A stretch of DNA of 64,000 nt from Bacillota bacterium (lineage in GTDB: Bacteria; Bacillota; Clostridia; Lachnospirales; Lachnospiraceae). The notes beneath the pieces were generated by a model. It did not search any database. It saw only the letters and a list, made by a program, of their open reading frames with translations, and was not told the DNA's origin. Where the stretch lies: assembly GCA_023409535.1 (NCBI GenBank), contig JAEYGZ010000027.1, positions 434,001 to 498,000 of the forward strand, in the 5' to 3' direction. A program made the translations under genes and the position numbers. Within the stretch, counting starts at the first letter, position 1; each line of letters begins with the position of its first letter. Shown here piece by piece: positions 1 to 8,170 of the stretch.

Positions 1-78
1 TAGATACTGGAGTAAGAACCAGGGATTAGGGAAGGACAGTATGGAATAATCAAAGGGGTCAGGCGGGAATATCAGCTA

Positions 79-107
79 TTTACGCATCACATCTGATATG
101 CTATAGT
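79..107 (+). promoter_or_regulatory. Possible sigma-A promoter of the PucR gene
   Basis: TTTACG (79-84) and TATAGT (102-107) are separated by 17 bases and lie about 40 bases before the PucR start codon. The -10 matches well and the -35 only partly. Nothing else recognisable lies between the left edge and this gene. Confidence 0.4.
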
Positions 108-147
108 AAGTGCATAATTGGCGGCGGCTTATGGTATGGAGGTAAGA

Positions 148-1308
148 ATGGCAATTGCGGTGAGTAAGCTTTACAGTAATTGTGCTTCGCTTTATCAGAT
201 GAAGCTTTTGGCGGGGCATAAGGGTCTGAATAATCTGGTGGAATGGGTGCATATCGTGGAAGATCAGGAGGTATCCTCCTTTTTGCATGGCCATGAGCTG
301 ATTTTTACAGCCGGGTATATGAACCGAACCGAGGACTGGCTGATTAACTTTACCAAGGAATTATACCGGAGCCAGACCAGTGCCTTTGTCATCAATATCG
401 GTCCCTATATTAAGAGTGTTCCCGGGGAAGTGATTGATTTCTGCAATCAGGTGGATATGCCGCTCTTCACCATCCCCTGGAAGACCAGAATGGTGGATAT
501 GACCCGTGATTTCTGTACACGGATTATGCATAACGAGAATGTGGAAGCCAGTATCGCCACCACCATTAAGGATATGATATTTAAGGTGGGGGATCTGGAG
601 ATGCAGATTCAGCACATGGAGCGTTATGGTTATAAGAGGGACAGCAATTTATGCTTTTTAAATATCTCCCTGGATAATGCAAATGAGGACTTTAACAGTG
701 CCAATATGGAAAGCTTGCGGCTCTTTGTGGAGCAGATTGCCAGAACCAGTCAGAGAATGTTTATTTCCTTCTCCTATCAGAGTAACCTGATTGTGGTCCT
801 TTCCGAAAGTGATATGTATAATGTCCGCAAATTTGTGGACGAGCTGATGCTTCTTGTCAGAAAGGTAAAGGAGCAGTTTTCCGTCTATATCGGCGTCAGC
901 TCCATTCTAAAGGGCTTTGCCGGACAGGACGTGAATTTTGAGCGGGCCATTGCGGCGAACGAAATGGCAAGAAGGAAGAAGCAGAGAGTGAATTATTATG
1001 ACGATCTGGATCTTTATAAGGTACTTCTTGCCGTGAAGGATAAAAAGACTCTCCAGGATTTCTACCAGGAGGTCTTTGGGAAGCTGAAGCAGTATGATGC
1101 GGAGAACGGTACGGATCTGATGGGTTTCCTGCGGGTATACCTTGAGAATAACGGCAGTCCGCAGCTGGTGTCGGAGCAGCAGTTCATTCATCGCAATACC
1201 GTGAATAACCAGATAAAGAAGATTGAGAAGATCACCGGCTATAATCTGCTTAACCTGGAGGAGAAGGTAAGATGCAGTATCGGTTATCTGATTCACGACA
1301 TTCTGTAA
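148..1308 (+). CDS. PucR-family transcriptional regulator
   Basis: Probable activator or repressor of the pyrimidine catabolic genes that follow. The N-terminal half (about residues 10-120) matches the PucR purine-catabolism regulatory domain, including the GHKGLNN stretch and the segment around FTAGYMN. The C-terminal end (about residues 320-380) has the PucR-type helix-turn-helix, with QQFIHRNTVNNQIKKIE as the recognition region. The ATG at 148 is chosen because GGAGG sits at 138-142; a TTG at 118 in the same frame has no such site. The length of 386 residues is normal for a compact PucR regulator. It is the first gene of the cluster and points the same way as its likely targets, from which a terminator separates it. 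The effector is not visible from sequence; a pyrimidine breakdown intermediate is a reasonable guess. Confidence 0.85.
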   Translation: MAIAVSKLYSNCASLYQMKLLAGHKGLNNLVEWVHIVEDQEVSSFLHGHELIFTAGYMNRTEDWLINFTKELYRSQTSAFVINIGPYIKSVPGEVIDFCNQVDMPLFTIPWKTRMVDMTRDFCTRIMHNENVEASIATTIKDMIFKVGDLEMQIQHMERYGYKRDSNLCFLNISLDNANEDFNSANMESLRLFVEQIARTSQRMFISFSYQSNLIVVLSESDMYNVRKFVDELMLLVRKVKEQFSVYIGVSSILKGFAGQDVNFERAIAANEMARRKKQRVNYYDDLDLYKVLLAVKDKKTLQDFYQEVFGKLKQYDAENGTDLMGFLRVYLENNGSPQLVSEQQFIHRNTVNNQIKKIEKITGYNLLNLEEKVRCSIGYLIHDIL

Positions 1309-1344
1309 TGTGCAAATGCACAAATAAATGTGGTCAATGATTGA

Positions 1345-1373
1345 TTGATAAGTAAGTACCGGATGCATATAAT
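1345..1373 (+). promoter_or_regulatory. Strong sigma-A promoter upstream of the aminotransferase gene
   Basis: TTGATA (1345-1350), a 17-base spacer and TATAAT (1368-1373) make a near-consensus promoter. Transcription would start near 1380, only about a dozen bases before the terminator hairpin at 1392-1423. That suggests a short attenuated leader. The decamer AATGTGCAAA occurs on both sides, at 1307-1316 and 1432-1441, and the first copy lies in the palindrome TGTGCA-AA-TGCACA (1309-1322). These are candidate PucR sites. Confidence 0.6.
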
Positions 1374-1391
1374 GAGTATAACAAAAGCGAG

Positions 1392-1423
1392 GGAGCACGT
1401 TCTTTAGAACCTGCTCCTTTTTT
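1392..1423 (+). terminator. Intrinsic terminator, possible attenuator
   Basis: GGAGCA-C-GTTCT pairs with AGAAC-C-TGCTCC across a two-base loop, with one C-C mismatch, and is followed by six T. It ends PucR transcripts. Because the promoter at 1345-1373 lies just upstream, it could also act as an attenuator in front of the catabolic operon. Confidence 0.75.
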
Positions 1424-1476
1424 CTTATAGCAATGTGCAAAAGACACATGCAGGATGGATAAAGGAGGATAATCCT

Positions 1477-2802
1477 ATGACAGGGGAGGAAATCAAGAGT
1501 ACACAAAAAGAATATGTGCTGCAATCCTGGAGTAAGCAGCGTGGGCTTAACCCGATCCCGGTGGCCAGGGCGGAGGGCATCTATCTCTGGGATTGTGAGG
1601 GAAAGCGTTATACGGATATGTCATCCCAGCTGGTGAATATGAATGTTGGGTTTGGGAATAAAGCAATCAGTGATGCCATCAAGGACCAGGCAGACCGCTA
1701 TTGCTATGTGGCACCCTCCTATGCGGCGGAGCCGAGGGCACAGCTGGCAAAGAAGATCATCGGATTGATGCCGGATAATATGGGCAAGGTATTCTTCACC
1801 AATGCAGGAGCCGAGTCCAATGAAAATGCCGTGAAGATGGCTCGTATGTATACCGGAAGATTTAAGATTTTCAGCCGTTACCGCAGCTATCACGGTTCCT
1901 CCTTCGGTGCAGGCAATCTGACGGGAGAACCCAGACGGTATGCACTGGAGCCGGGCATTCCGGGGTTTGTGAAATTCTTTGATCCCTATGTCTACCGGGA
2001 GGCAATTGACTTTGCATCGGAGGAAGCGGCGACAAAGTATTATCTTGCAAAGCTTCGGGAACAGATCATCTATGAAGGCCCGGCAAGTGTTGCGGCTGTT
2101 GTAATTGAGACCATCACCGGTTCCAACGGAATTATTATTCCTCCCAAGGGCTATCTGCCGGGAATGAGAAAGCTCTGCGATGAATTCGGAATACTGATGA
2201 TCTGTGACGAGGTAATGACAGGCTGGGGCAGAACCGGGAAGATGTTCGGCTTTGAACACTTTGGAGTAAAGCCGGATATGGTGACCTTTGCAAAAGGGGT
2301 GACCTGCGGTTACGTACCCTTGGGCGGAGTGGCGGTAAGCAAGGAAATCGCTGCATATTTCGAGGATAATCATCTTTCCTGCGGACTTACCTACAGCGGA
2401 CATCCCTTGGCCTGCGCTGCCGGTGTTGCCTGTGTGAATTATTATGAAGAAGCAAATATTCTGGAAAAGGTTAAAGAGACCGGCAAGGTGCTGGGTGAGA
2501 AATTGGAAGCAATGAAGGCTGCCCATACCTGTGTGGGTGATGTAAGATACATCGGGTTATTCTCCGCTGTGGAGCTTGTGAAGGATAAGAAGACCAGGGA
2601 GCCCCTGGTTCCCTACGGTAAGGATCCGGAGGGTATTATGGGCAAGCTCATCGGTAAGTTAAAAGAGAAAGGGTTTATGACCTATTCCCATGAAAATATG
2701 ATCCTGGTAGCGCCTCCTTTGATCATTACCAAGGAGCAGCTGTCTGAAGAGCTGGTGAAGCTGGATGAAGTTCTTGCCTTTACAGATAGTGAATACCTGT
2801 AA
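1477..2802 (+). CDS. Class III PLP aminotransferase, probably beta-alanine aminotransferase
   Basis: Probably transfers the amino group of beta-alanine (or beta-aminoisobutyrate from thymine) to a 2-oxo acid, giving malonic or methylmalonic semialdehyde. The fold-type I omega-aminotransferase signatures are clear: TNAGAESNENAVKMAR for phosphate binding, YHGSS near residue 140, the CDEVMTGWGRTG segment with the PLP-ring aspartate, and the AKGVTCGYVPLGG segment with the Schiff-base lysine. The ATG at 1477 follows AAAGGAGG at 1461-1468 and gives 441 residues, typical for the family. The amino donor is inferred from the neighbours, which supply N-carbamoyl-beta-alanine hydrolysis and an alcohol dehydrogenase. 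Taurine- or GABA-type aminotransferases look alike, so specificity is less certain than family. Confidence 0.85.
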   Translation: MTGEEIKSTQKEYVLQSWSKQRGLNPIPVARAEGIYLWDCEGKRYTDMSSQLVNMNVGFGNKAISDAIKDQADRYCYVAPSYAAEPRAQLAKKIIGLMPDNMGKVFFTNAGAESNENAVKMARMYTGRFKIFSRYRSYHGSSFGAGNLTGEPRRYALEPGIPGFVKFFDPYVYREAIDFASEEAATKYYLAKLREQIIYEGPASVAAVVIETITGSNGIIIPPKGYLPGMRKLCDEFGILMICDEVMTGWGRTGKMFGFEHFGVKPDMVTFAKGVTCGYVPLGGVAVSKEIAAYFEDNHLSCGLTYSGHPLACAAGVACVNYYEEANILEKVKETGKVLGEKLEAMKAAHTCVGDVRYIGLFSAVELVKDKKTREPLVPYGKDPEGIMGKLIGKLKEKGFMTYSHENMILVAPPLIITKEQLSEELVKLDEVLAFTDSEYL

Positions 2803-2887
2803 GCTTGTCATATATCGCAGAAATTACCGGAACACAGACCTAAAATAGGATGGGATGAGTTTAAGAAGCTTTAATCAGGAGGTGTCT

Positions 2888-4048
2888 ATGGCATATTTAT
2901 TTACGCTGCCGGGCCGTGTCGTCATTGGTAAGCATGCCCTTAGAGAAAGTGAAGGCCCTATCAGGGAGCTGGGGAAAAAGGCTTTTATCGTTACAGGCAG
3001 GATTGTCACCAAAGCAGGGATCGTTGCAGCCCTGACGGATTACCTGCAGCGATGGGGAATTGATTATGTAGTATTTAACGATATCACCGGTGAGCCTACC
3101 GATACTATGATAGAAGCGGGAATAAAGACCTATAAGACGACCGGCTGTGATTTTATCCTTGCAATCGGCGGAGGAAGTCCCTTAGACAGTGCCAAGGCCA
3201 TTGCCGCGATGTCGGTGCTTAAGGGCAGGATATCTGATTATATGGGAGTTGAGATAAAGGGAAAATTTCCACCTGTGGCGCTTATTCCAACTACTGCCGG
3301 AACCGGTTCGGAGGCAACCAAATTCACGATTATCACGGATACGGTCAAGGGTATTAAGATGCTGCTGAGGGGAGATGCGCTTCTCCCGCAGCTGGCGGTT
3401 ATTGATCCTTCCTTTTCCCTCACCTCGCCCCCGGAGATTACCGCTGCTACGGGAATGGATGCCTTAACCCATGCGGTGGAGGCTTATACTTCCAGAAAAG
3501 CCAATCCCCTGACGGATGTATACGCCATATCAGCCGTAAAAAGGATCTTTCGATATCTTCCCGTTGCCTACAGTGACGGAAGCAATGAAAAAGCCAGAGA
3601 GGAAATGCAGCTTGCGGCTTTTGAAGCGGGCGTCTGCATCAATAATGCATCCGTAACCCTGGTGCACGGTATGAGCAGGCCCATCGGAGCCCTGTTCCAT
3701 GTACCCCATGGAATATCCAATGCAATGCTGATTACGGAATGTCTGTCCTATGTTCTGGATGGCTGTTATGAGCGGTTCGCTGCGCTTGCCCGGGCGATCG
3801 GGGCTGCCGGCGACGATACCCCGAAGGAAGAAGCGGCAAAGCTTTTCCTTCAGGCGCTGGAGAAGCTGTGTAAGCATTGCAGCATTCCGACACTTGCGGA
3901 ATATGGAATCAAAAAATCAGACTTTAAAGCAGTTATGGATAAAATGGCCTCGGATGCCATGGCAAGCGGAAGTCCTTCCAATACCGTCAAGCCGGTTGAA
4001 AAAGAGGATCTGTTAACGATATATCAGAGGTTATGGAATATTTCATAA
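2888..4048 (+). CDS. Iron-containing alcohol dehydrogenase, probably malonic semialdehyde reductase
   Basis: A group III metal-dependent alcohol dehydrogenase that likely reduces the semialdehyde made by the preceding aminotransferase to 3-hydroxypropionate or its methyl analogue, using NAD(P)H. Visible family features are the nucleotide-binding GGGSPLDSAKAIA stretch near residue 95, the TTAGTGSE segment, and the metal-binding MDALTHAVEAYTS and HVPHG regions with their histidines. The ATG at 2888 follows CAGGAGGT (2876-2883); an upstream ATG at 2855 lacks a comparable site. It starts 85 bases after the aminotransferase and ends just before a terminator, so the two form a unit. The family assignment is firm; the substrate is inferred from context, since this family acts on many aldehydes and alcohols. 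Confidence 0.85.
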   Translation: MAYLFTLPGRVVIGKHALRESEGPIRELGKKAFIVTGRIVTKAGIVAALTDYLQRWGIDYVVFNDITGEPTDTMIEAGIKTYKTTGCDFILAIGGGSPLDSAKAIAAMSVLKGRISDYMGVEIKGKFPPVALIPTTAGTGSEATKFTIITDTVKGIKMLLRGDALLPQLAVIDPSFSLTSPPEITAATGMDALTHAVEAYTSRKANPLTDVYAISAVKRIFRYLPVAYSDGSNEKAREEMQLAAFEAGVCINNASVTLVHGMSRPIGALFHVPHGISNAMLITECLSYVLDGCYERFAALARAIGAAGDDTPKEEAAKLFLQALEKLCKHCSIPTLAEYGIKKSDFKAVMDKMASDAMASGSPSNTVKPVEKEDLLTIYQRLWNIS

Positions 4049-4061
4049 GCAAAACATTACG

Positions 4062-4094
4062 ATGGCGTAAAACAACAAGTTTTACGCCATTTTG
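4062..4094 (+). terminator. Hairpin terminator after the dehydrogenase gene
   Basis: A perfect 12-base stem, ATGGCGTAAAAC (4062-4073) with GTTTTACGCCAT (4079-4090), encloses a five-base loop and is followed by a short T run. It probably ends or attenuates transcription between the enzyme pair and the transporter genes. Confidence 0.65.
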
Positions 4095-4101
4095 TATTCG
4101 C

Positions 4102-4179
4102 CCGGAATGGGCGATGTCCGGAATGGGCGATGTCCGGAATGGGTGATGCCTGAGAGGGGCGATGCTCGGATGGGACGGA
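4102..4179 (+). repeat. 16-bp tandem repeat in the leader of the ABC transporter genes
   Basis: Units of CCGGAATGGGCGATGT start at 4102, 4118 and 4134. The first two are identical and the third differs at two positions. Two more degenerate units follow at about 4150 and 4166. The array fills the gap between the terminator at 4062-4094 and the ATPase gene, whose own ribosome binding site at 4199-4206 lies beyond it. It is probably noncoding leader DNA. The fixed spacing of 1.5 helical turns would suit arrayed protein binding, but that is a guess. Confidence 0.75.
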
Positions 4180-4211
4180 CCTATAGTATAGATTTGATAG
4201 GAGGCAGAAAT

Positions 4212-5057
4212 ATGGTTGCAACCGATTATGTATTGAAACAGTCAAAACGCCAGGCGGTCTGCGAGGAGGAACAGCTTGCAGATTCCGGCACCGAAATCAA
4301 GATTGAAGACCTGTGTGTCAGCTTTCCGGATAAGGACGGAGGCTCTCCTGTGGTTGCCCTGCAGAACATCAACCTGGATATCAGGCAGGGGGAATTCATC
4401 TCGCTGCTGGGACCTTCGGGCTGCGGAAAGACGACGCTGCTTCGTACCGTTGCCGATTTACAGCAACCCACCTCCGGACGTATTTCCGTCAGAGGACTGT
4501 CTCCCAGAGAGATCAGGCTTCAGAAGAAGTATGGAATCGTATTTCAGAATCCCGTACTTTATGAATGGAGAACGGTCAGGCGTAATGTATGCATGCCCAT
4601 GGAGATGATGGGCATCCCCAAGAAGGACAGAACGGCAAGAGTTACAAAGATGCTGGAGCTGGTGGGGCTGATGGAATTCGGCAAGAAATATCCGCATGAG
4701 CTCAGCGGCGGTATGCAGCAGAGGGTGGGTATTGCGAGAGCACTTGCCATTAAACCGGAGATTCTTCTGATGGATGAACCCTTCTCCGCACTGGATGAAT
4801 TCACGAAAGAGAAGCTCCATGAGGATCTGCTTCGTATCTGGAAGAAGACCAATAAGACCATTTTATTTGTTACCCACAATATACAGGAAGCGGTATTCCT
4901 GTCAGACCGTGTGGTGGTACTGTCCCCCCATCCCGGCAGAGTATCCGCAGTTGTCGACATTACCCTGGACCGGCCGAGAAGCTTGGATATCAAGAATACA
5001 CAGGAATTTAACGAGCTGGTGGTGAAGGTTAGAAAAAGCTTTGAAGGTATTTGGTGA
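4212..5057 (+). CDS. NitT/TauT-family ABC transporter ATPase
   Basis: Energises import by the two permeases that follow, likely for a pyrimidine. All ATPase motifs are present: Walker A GPSGCGKTT, Q-loop VFQNPVLYEW, signature LSGGMQQRVGIARAL, Walker B ILLMDEPFSALD and the switch histidine in VTHN. It resembles SsuB/TauB/ThiZ-type ATPases that work with NMT1-like binding proteins. The ATG at 4212 is chosen because AGGAGG lies at 4200-4205; an in-frame ATG at 4092 would run the 16-bp repeats into the protein. The first 30 or so residues before the ATPase fold are a somewhat long, charged N-terminal tail. The next permease gene starts within about 20 bases of the stop. Confidence 0.92.
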   Translation: MVATDYVLKQSKRQAVCEEEQLADSGTEIKIEDLCVSFPDKDGGSPVVALQNINLDIRQGEFISLLGPSGCGKTTLLRTVADLQQPTSGRISVRGLSPREIRLQKKYGIVFQNPVLYEWRTVRRNVCMPMEMMGIPKKDRTARVTKMLELVGLMEFGKKYPHELSGGMQQRVGIARALAIKPEILLMDEPFSALDEFTKEKLHEDLLRIWKKTNKTILFVTHNIQEAVFLSDRVVVLSPHPGRVSAVVDITLDRPRSLDIKNTQEFNELVVKVRKSFEGIW

Positions 5058-5076
5058 GAAAGGCATGGTTATTCTT

Positions 5077-5895
5077 ATGAAGCAGATCAAGAAAGTCCTG
5101 AATTCCAAGAAAATGGTTACGATGGTATGGCTGCTGGGACTTATGGTGGTTTGGGAGATTGCCGCCTCTGTAATCGAGAGGACAAAGCGCTCGCCTGAAA
5201 ATGTCCTGCCTCATCTTTATCAGATTCTGCAATCTGTCATCAGCAGTGATCTGGTAAACAGCAGCCAGACGGCCCTGCAGATTGTACTCAGCAATGCCGG
5301 AATTACGCTGATGCGGGCGGGGATTGGTTTCCTCATCGGGATTATCATCGGATTTGCGTTGGCGTTACTTATGAATTTGCTGCTGCCGGTGGAGAAAATC
5401 GTATTTCCTTATCTAATGCTGATTCAAATGATACCCATCCTTGGTATGGCTCCCATTGTTCTTGCCATCACGAAGGATATCAATAAAAGCCGTATTGTCA
5501 TTGCCGCCATCCTGACCTTTTATCCTGTGGCGACCAATACTCTGGCAGGCTTTAAATCGGTGGACATTCAAAAGCATGAGCTGATGTATTCTGTGGCTGC
5601 AAGTAAGTTTGATGTTTACCGGAAGCTCTTAATTCCCTCCTGTATGCCTTATTTCTTTACAGGGCTGAAGATATCGGCGCCTATGGCCATCACTGCATCA
5701 ATTCTGGTGGACACCCTGCAGGGCGGGGGAGGCCTTGGCTGTATGCTGTCCCAATCCTTAAAGCATGCCATGTCCATCTATGTATTCTGGCAGATCGTAT
5801 TCTTAAGTGCAATCATAGGCATTTTAAGCTACTCGCTGATGTCACTCATAGAAAGGTTCTTGTCACCGTATAAACGGGCAAGAGCAAAGAGGTGA
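5077..5895 (+). CDS. ABC transporter permease, SsuC/ThiX-like
   Basis: Membrane subunit of the importer. It has about six hydrophobic segments, beginning with one near residues 10-30, and the cytoplasmic EAA-type loop around SVAASKFDVYRKLLIPSCMPYFFTGL that docks on the ATPase. The start is unsure: ATG at 5077 is preceded by GAGAAAGG (5056-5063) at a long spacing, ATG at 5065 is too close to that site, and TTG at 5041 would overlap the ATPase gene. It pairs with the following, different permease, so the channel is probably a heterodimer. The family is clear; the substrate is inferred from the pyrimidine genes around it. Confidence 0.88.
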   Translation: MKQIKKVLNSKKMVTMVWLLGLMVVWEIAASVIERTKRSPENVLPHLYQILQSVISSDLVNSSQTALQIVLSNAGITLMRAGIGFLIGIIIGFALALLMNLLLPVEKIVFPYLMLIQMIPILGMAPIVLAITKDINKSRIVIAAILTFYPVATNTLAGFKSVDIQKHELMYSVAASKFDVYRKLLIPSCMPYFFTGLKISAPMAITASILVDTLQGGGGLGCMLSQSLKHAMSIYVFWQIVFLSAIIGILSYSLMSLIERFLSPYKRARAKR

Positions 5896-5899
5896 GCGG

Positions 5900-6706
5900 A
5901 TGAAGAAGATAAAAAGTAAATTAAATAAAAAGACCCTGACCTCAGTGCTGTACCCGGTGCTCTTTGGCGTAATGATCGTGGTGCTCTGGCAGACGCAGCT
6001 GTTGCACAGGATCATCGGGGCGGATACCTTTACCCTGCCGCTGCCGGAACGGATTATCAACATTATTATAGACAATCCGGAGGCTATCCTTAAGAATGTC
6101 ACTGCCACGGTAACCGTAGCCCTTGGCGGACTGGTGCTTGGTTCCCTGCTTGGATATCTGCTGGCGATTATTGCCACACTCTTTCCCAAATGGGGCGTCG
6201 GCGGACTTACCATCGTATCTGCCTTTAACGCCATACCGATTATCGCCGTTGCACCGATCTTAAACAACCTTACAAAGGATTTCAGCAAGAATCCCAATAT
6301 CAGAAGTATGTTAGCAAAGATGCTCGTGGTTACGATTACCTGTACCGTATCCATGAGCATTAATGCATACAGGGGATTTACGGAGGTAAAGCCCTTTTCG
6401 GAGGATTTAATGAAATCCTATGCGGCAACCAAACGGGCGATTTTTTTTAAGCTGCGTATCCCAAACAGCGTGCCCTATGTCTTTACCGCCCTAAGGGTCA
6501 GTGTTCCCAGCTGCGTTATCAGTGCACTGGTCAGCGAGTATTTTGCCGAATATATCATCGGTGTGGGACGTCAGATTCGGGAAAATATCGTTCTCGCCCA
6601 ATATGCGACGGCCTGGGCGTATATTCTGGTAGCCTGTGCGGTTGGTATTATCCTGTATGTGATATTACTGGTCAGTGAAGGTGTTTTGCTGAAAGGACGC
6701 CGTTAG
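5900..6706 (+). CDS. ABC transporter permease, second subunit
   Basis: Second membrane subunit of the importer, with hydrophobic segments through its 268 residues and an EAA-type loop around YAATKRAIFFKLRIPNSVPYVF. The start at 5900 follows AGAGGTGAG and lies four bases after the previous stop codon, so translation is likely coupled. It is related to, but distinct from, the first permease. Together with the ATPase and the lipoprotein downstream it completes a NitT/TauT-type system, of the kind also used for thiamine-pyrimidine precursors. Confidence 0.88.
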   Translation: MKKIKSKLNKKTLTSVLYPVLFGVMIVVLWQTQLLHRIIGADTFTLPLPERIINIIIDNPEAILKNVTATVTVALGGLVLGSLLGYLLAIIATLFPKWGVGGLTIVSAFNAIPIIAVAPILNNLTKDFSKNPNIRSMLAKMLVVTITCTVSMSINAYRGFTEVKPFSEDLMKSYAATKRAIFFKLRIPNSVPYVFTALRVSVPSCVISALVSEYFAEYIIGVGRQIRENIVLAQYATAWAYILVACAVGIILYVILLVSEGVLLKGRR

Positions 6707-6768
6707 GCGGCAGTTCGGCTGAATATAAAGTGTAACAATTCATTCTTTCATGTTAGAGGAGGACATTT

Positions 6769-7959
6769 ATGAAGCATTTACAATTAAAGAAATTAAGCTC
6801 ATTCACCCTGGCGATTACAATGTCTGCGGCATTACTTGGCGGCTGCGGCGCGAAGGAAGAGGACACCGCAAGCCCGGCTGCAACCCAGGCTCCTGCAGCC
6901 ACGACAGCAGCAACAGCCGCACCCACCGAGGCACCGGCTGCCGCAGAGAGTACCGGACCGTACTATGCAAAGGACGCCACAGTAGAGAGCATCGTTCTTG
7001 ATGCGGCAGGCAAGGGGCAGGTTGGTAACTGGGGACTCGGTAACGAATATGAGGTTCAGGCGCTGCTGACCAAATACGGACAGCCCACCGCTTACTTAAG
7101 CCAGGCCTTTGATATGGACGGTTTTGATGACGATTCCATTCTGCTGGCATCGGCTATGACCTACAATGAACTGGGACTTGTGAAGAATTCTTATGACGGC
7201 GGCTATGGTTACGGCGACAAGGCGCAATTCATTGATATGAATGAGGAAGGTGTGGCAATGCTTGAGGACAATATCTTCACAACCAGAGCCTTTGCCGAGG
7301 CAAATCCCAATACGGTGAAAGCATTTATCTACGCATCCATGAAGGGCTGGGAATATGCCTGTGCAAATCCTGAGGAAGCTGCCGAAATCGTTTATAAATA
7401 CGGCTCTTCCGTATCCGGCGAGCATCAGGCATACATGGCAGGCGAGGTAAAGAAGCTGGTGGAGACAGACACCGCCGGTGCAGCTGTTAACAACTACGGA
7501 TTTATGGAGGAAACTGCAATGCAGCAGACCTTGGATCTGGCGAAGCAGTATATTAAGCTGGACGACTCGGCAGCAGCGGAGAAGCTTCAGTCCCTCACCC
7601 TGGATGATATCAGGGATACCTCTTACTGGGAAGCTGCCATGGCAGACGGTGCTGCCTTAGCCGCACCTGAGAAGGCGGAGGTTTCCATCCAGTTAAAATG
7701 GCTGCCCCAGGCACAGTTCATGGGTTATTATGTGGCACTGGATAAAGGCTATTATGATGAAGTCGGTTTAAAGGTGAACATTGTTCCCGGCGGCGGAGAT
7801 ATCGGTGAGACCACTGCGGTCTATACCGGCCAGGTTGATTTTGGCGTCACCTGGGTATCCAATCTGCTTGCGGCAAATGCCGGCGGCATGGATCTGCTGG
7901 AGGTAGCCCAGGTATATCAGAGGTCCGGACTGGTGCTGGTGTATAAAGTCAACGAATAA
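6769..7959 (+). CDS. Substrate-binding lipoprotein with circularly permuted NMT1/ThiY domain
   Basis: Extracytoplasmic binding protein of the importer. Residues 1-26 form a lipoprotein signal ending in LLGGC (lipidated Cys26), followed by an Ala/Thr/Pro-rich linker to about residue 64. Residues about 70-295 match the second half of NMT1/ThiY-type proteins: VGNWGLGNEYEV, the FDMDGF and AMTYNEL stretches, GVAMLEDNIFTT and SMKGWEYACANPEEA. Residues about 303-396 match the first half: VSIQLKWLPQAQFMGYYVA, GYYDEVGLKV, PGGGDIGE, VDFGVTW and RSGLVLVYK. In the usual family order these come first, so the domain appears circularly permuted, with its new ends at the hinge. The 396-residue length fits one whole domain plus linkers. 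The reading frame is intact with a good ribosome binding site (GAGGAGG), so this is not an obvious pseudogene. Confidence 0.88.
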   Translation: MKHLQLKKLSSFTLAITMSAALLGGCGAKEEDTASPAATQAPAATTAATAAPTEAPAAAESTGPYYAKDATVESIVLDAAGKGQVGNWGLGNEYEVQALLTKYGQPTAYLSQAFDMDGFDDDSILLASAMTYNELGLVKNSYDGGYGYGDKAQFIDMNEEGVAMLEDNIFTTRAFAEANPNTVKAFIYASMKGWEYACANPEEAAEIVYKYGSSVSGEHQAYMAGEVKKLVETDTAGAAVNNYGFMEETAMQQTLDLAKQYIKLDDSAAAEKLQSLTLDDIRDTSYWEAAMADGAALAAPEKAEVSIQLKWLPQAQFMGYYVALDKGYYDEVGLKVNIVPGGGDIGETTAVYTGQVDFGVTWVSNLLAANAGGMDLLEVAQVYQRSGLVLVYKVNE

Positions 7960-7963
7960 AGAA

Positions 7964-8080
7964 TGATTCGCGTGTCATAAGTCAGATAGGTTGTGATACT
8001 GCTTTCAGCTGGTCTTCGCCATCTAAATATATGCACACATGCTAAACTTTTCAACTTTAAGGACTTATGACACCGAATCA
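7964..8080. repeat. 117-bp segment bounded by a 19-bp inverted repeat
   Basis: The left arm TGATTCG-C-GTGTCATAAGTC (7964-7983) pairs with the right arm GACTTATGACAC-CGAATCA (8062-8080), perfectly except for one bulged C. About 78 bases lie between the arms and show no open frame. It starts four bases after the binding-protein stop codon. It could be a small MITE-like insertion, a structured RNA end, or a long processing hairpin. I see no target-site duplication that would settle it. The rest of the gap to the next gene holds the 19-bp tandem repeats and no gene. Confidence 0.65.
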
Positions 8081-8170
8081 AATTTTTATCTATAAGAAGG
8101 ATATAGGGATTTTGAAGACAATGTGAAAATACATCTTTTGCTCCCGGATGAGAGAATTTACATCTGGAAG

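Noticed and set aside
1621..2526. Long minus-strand frame opposite the aminotransferase gene
   Set aside because: It is the antisense shadow of a gene with clear PLP-enzyme motifs, and its own translation has no recognisable family.
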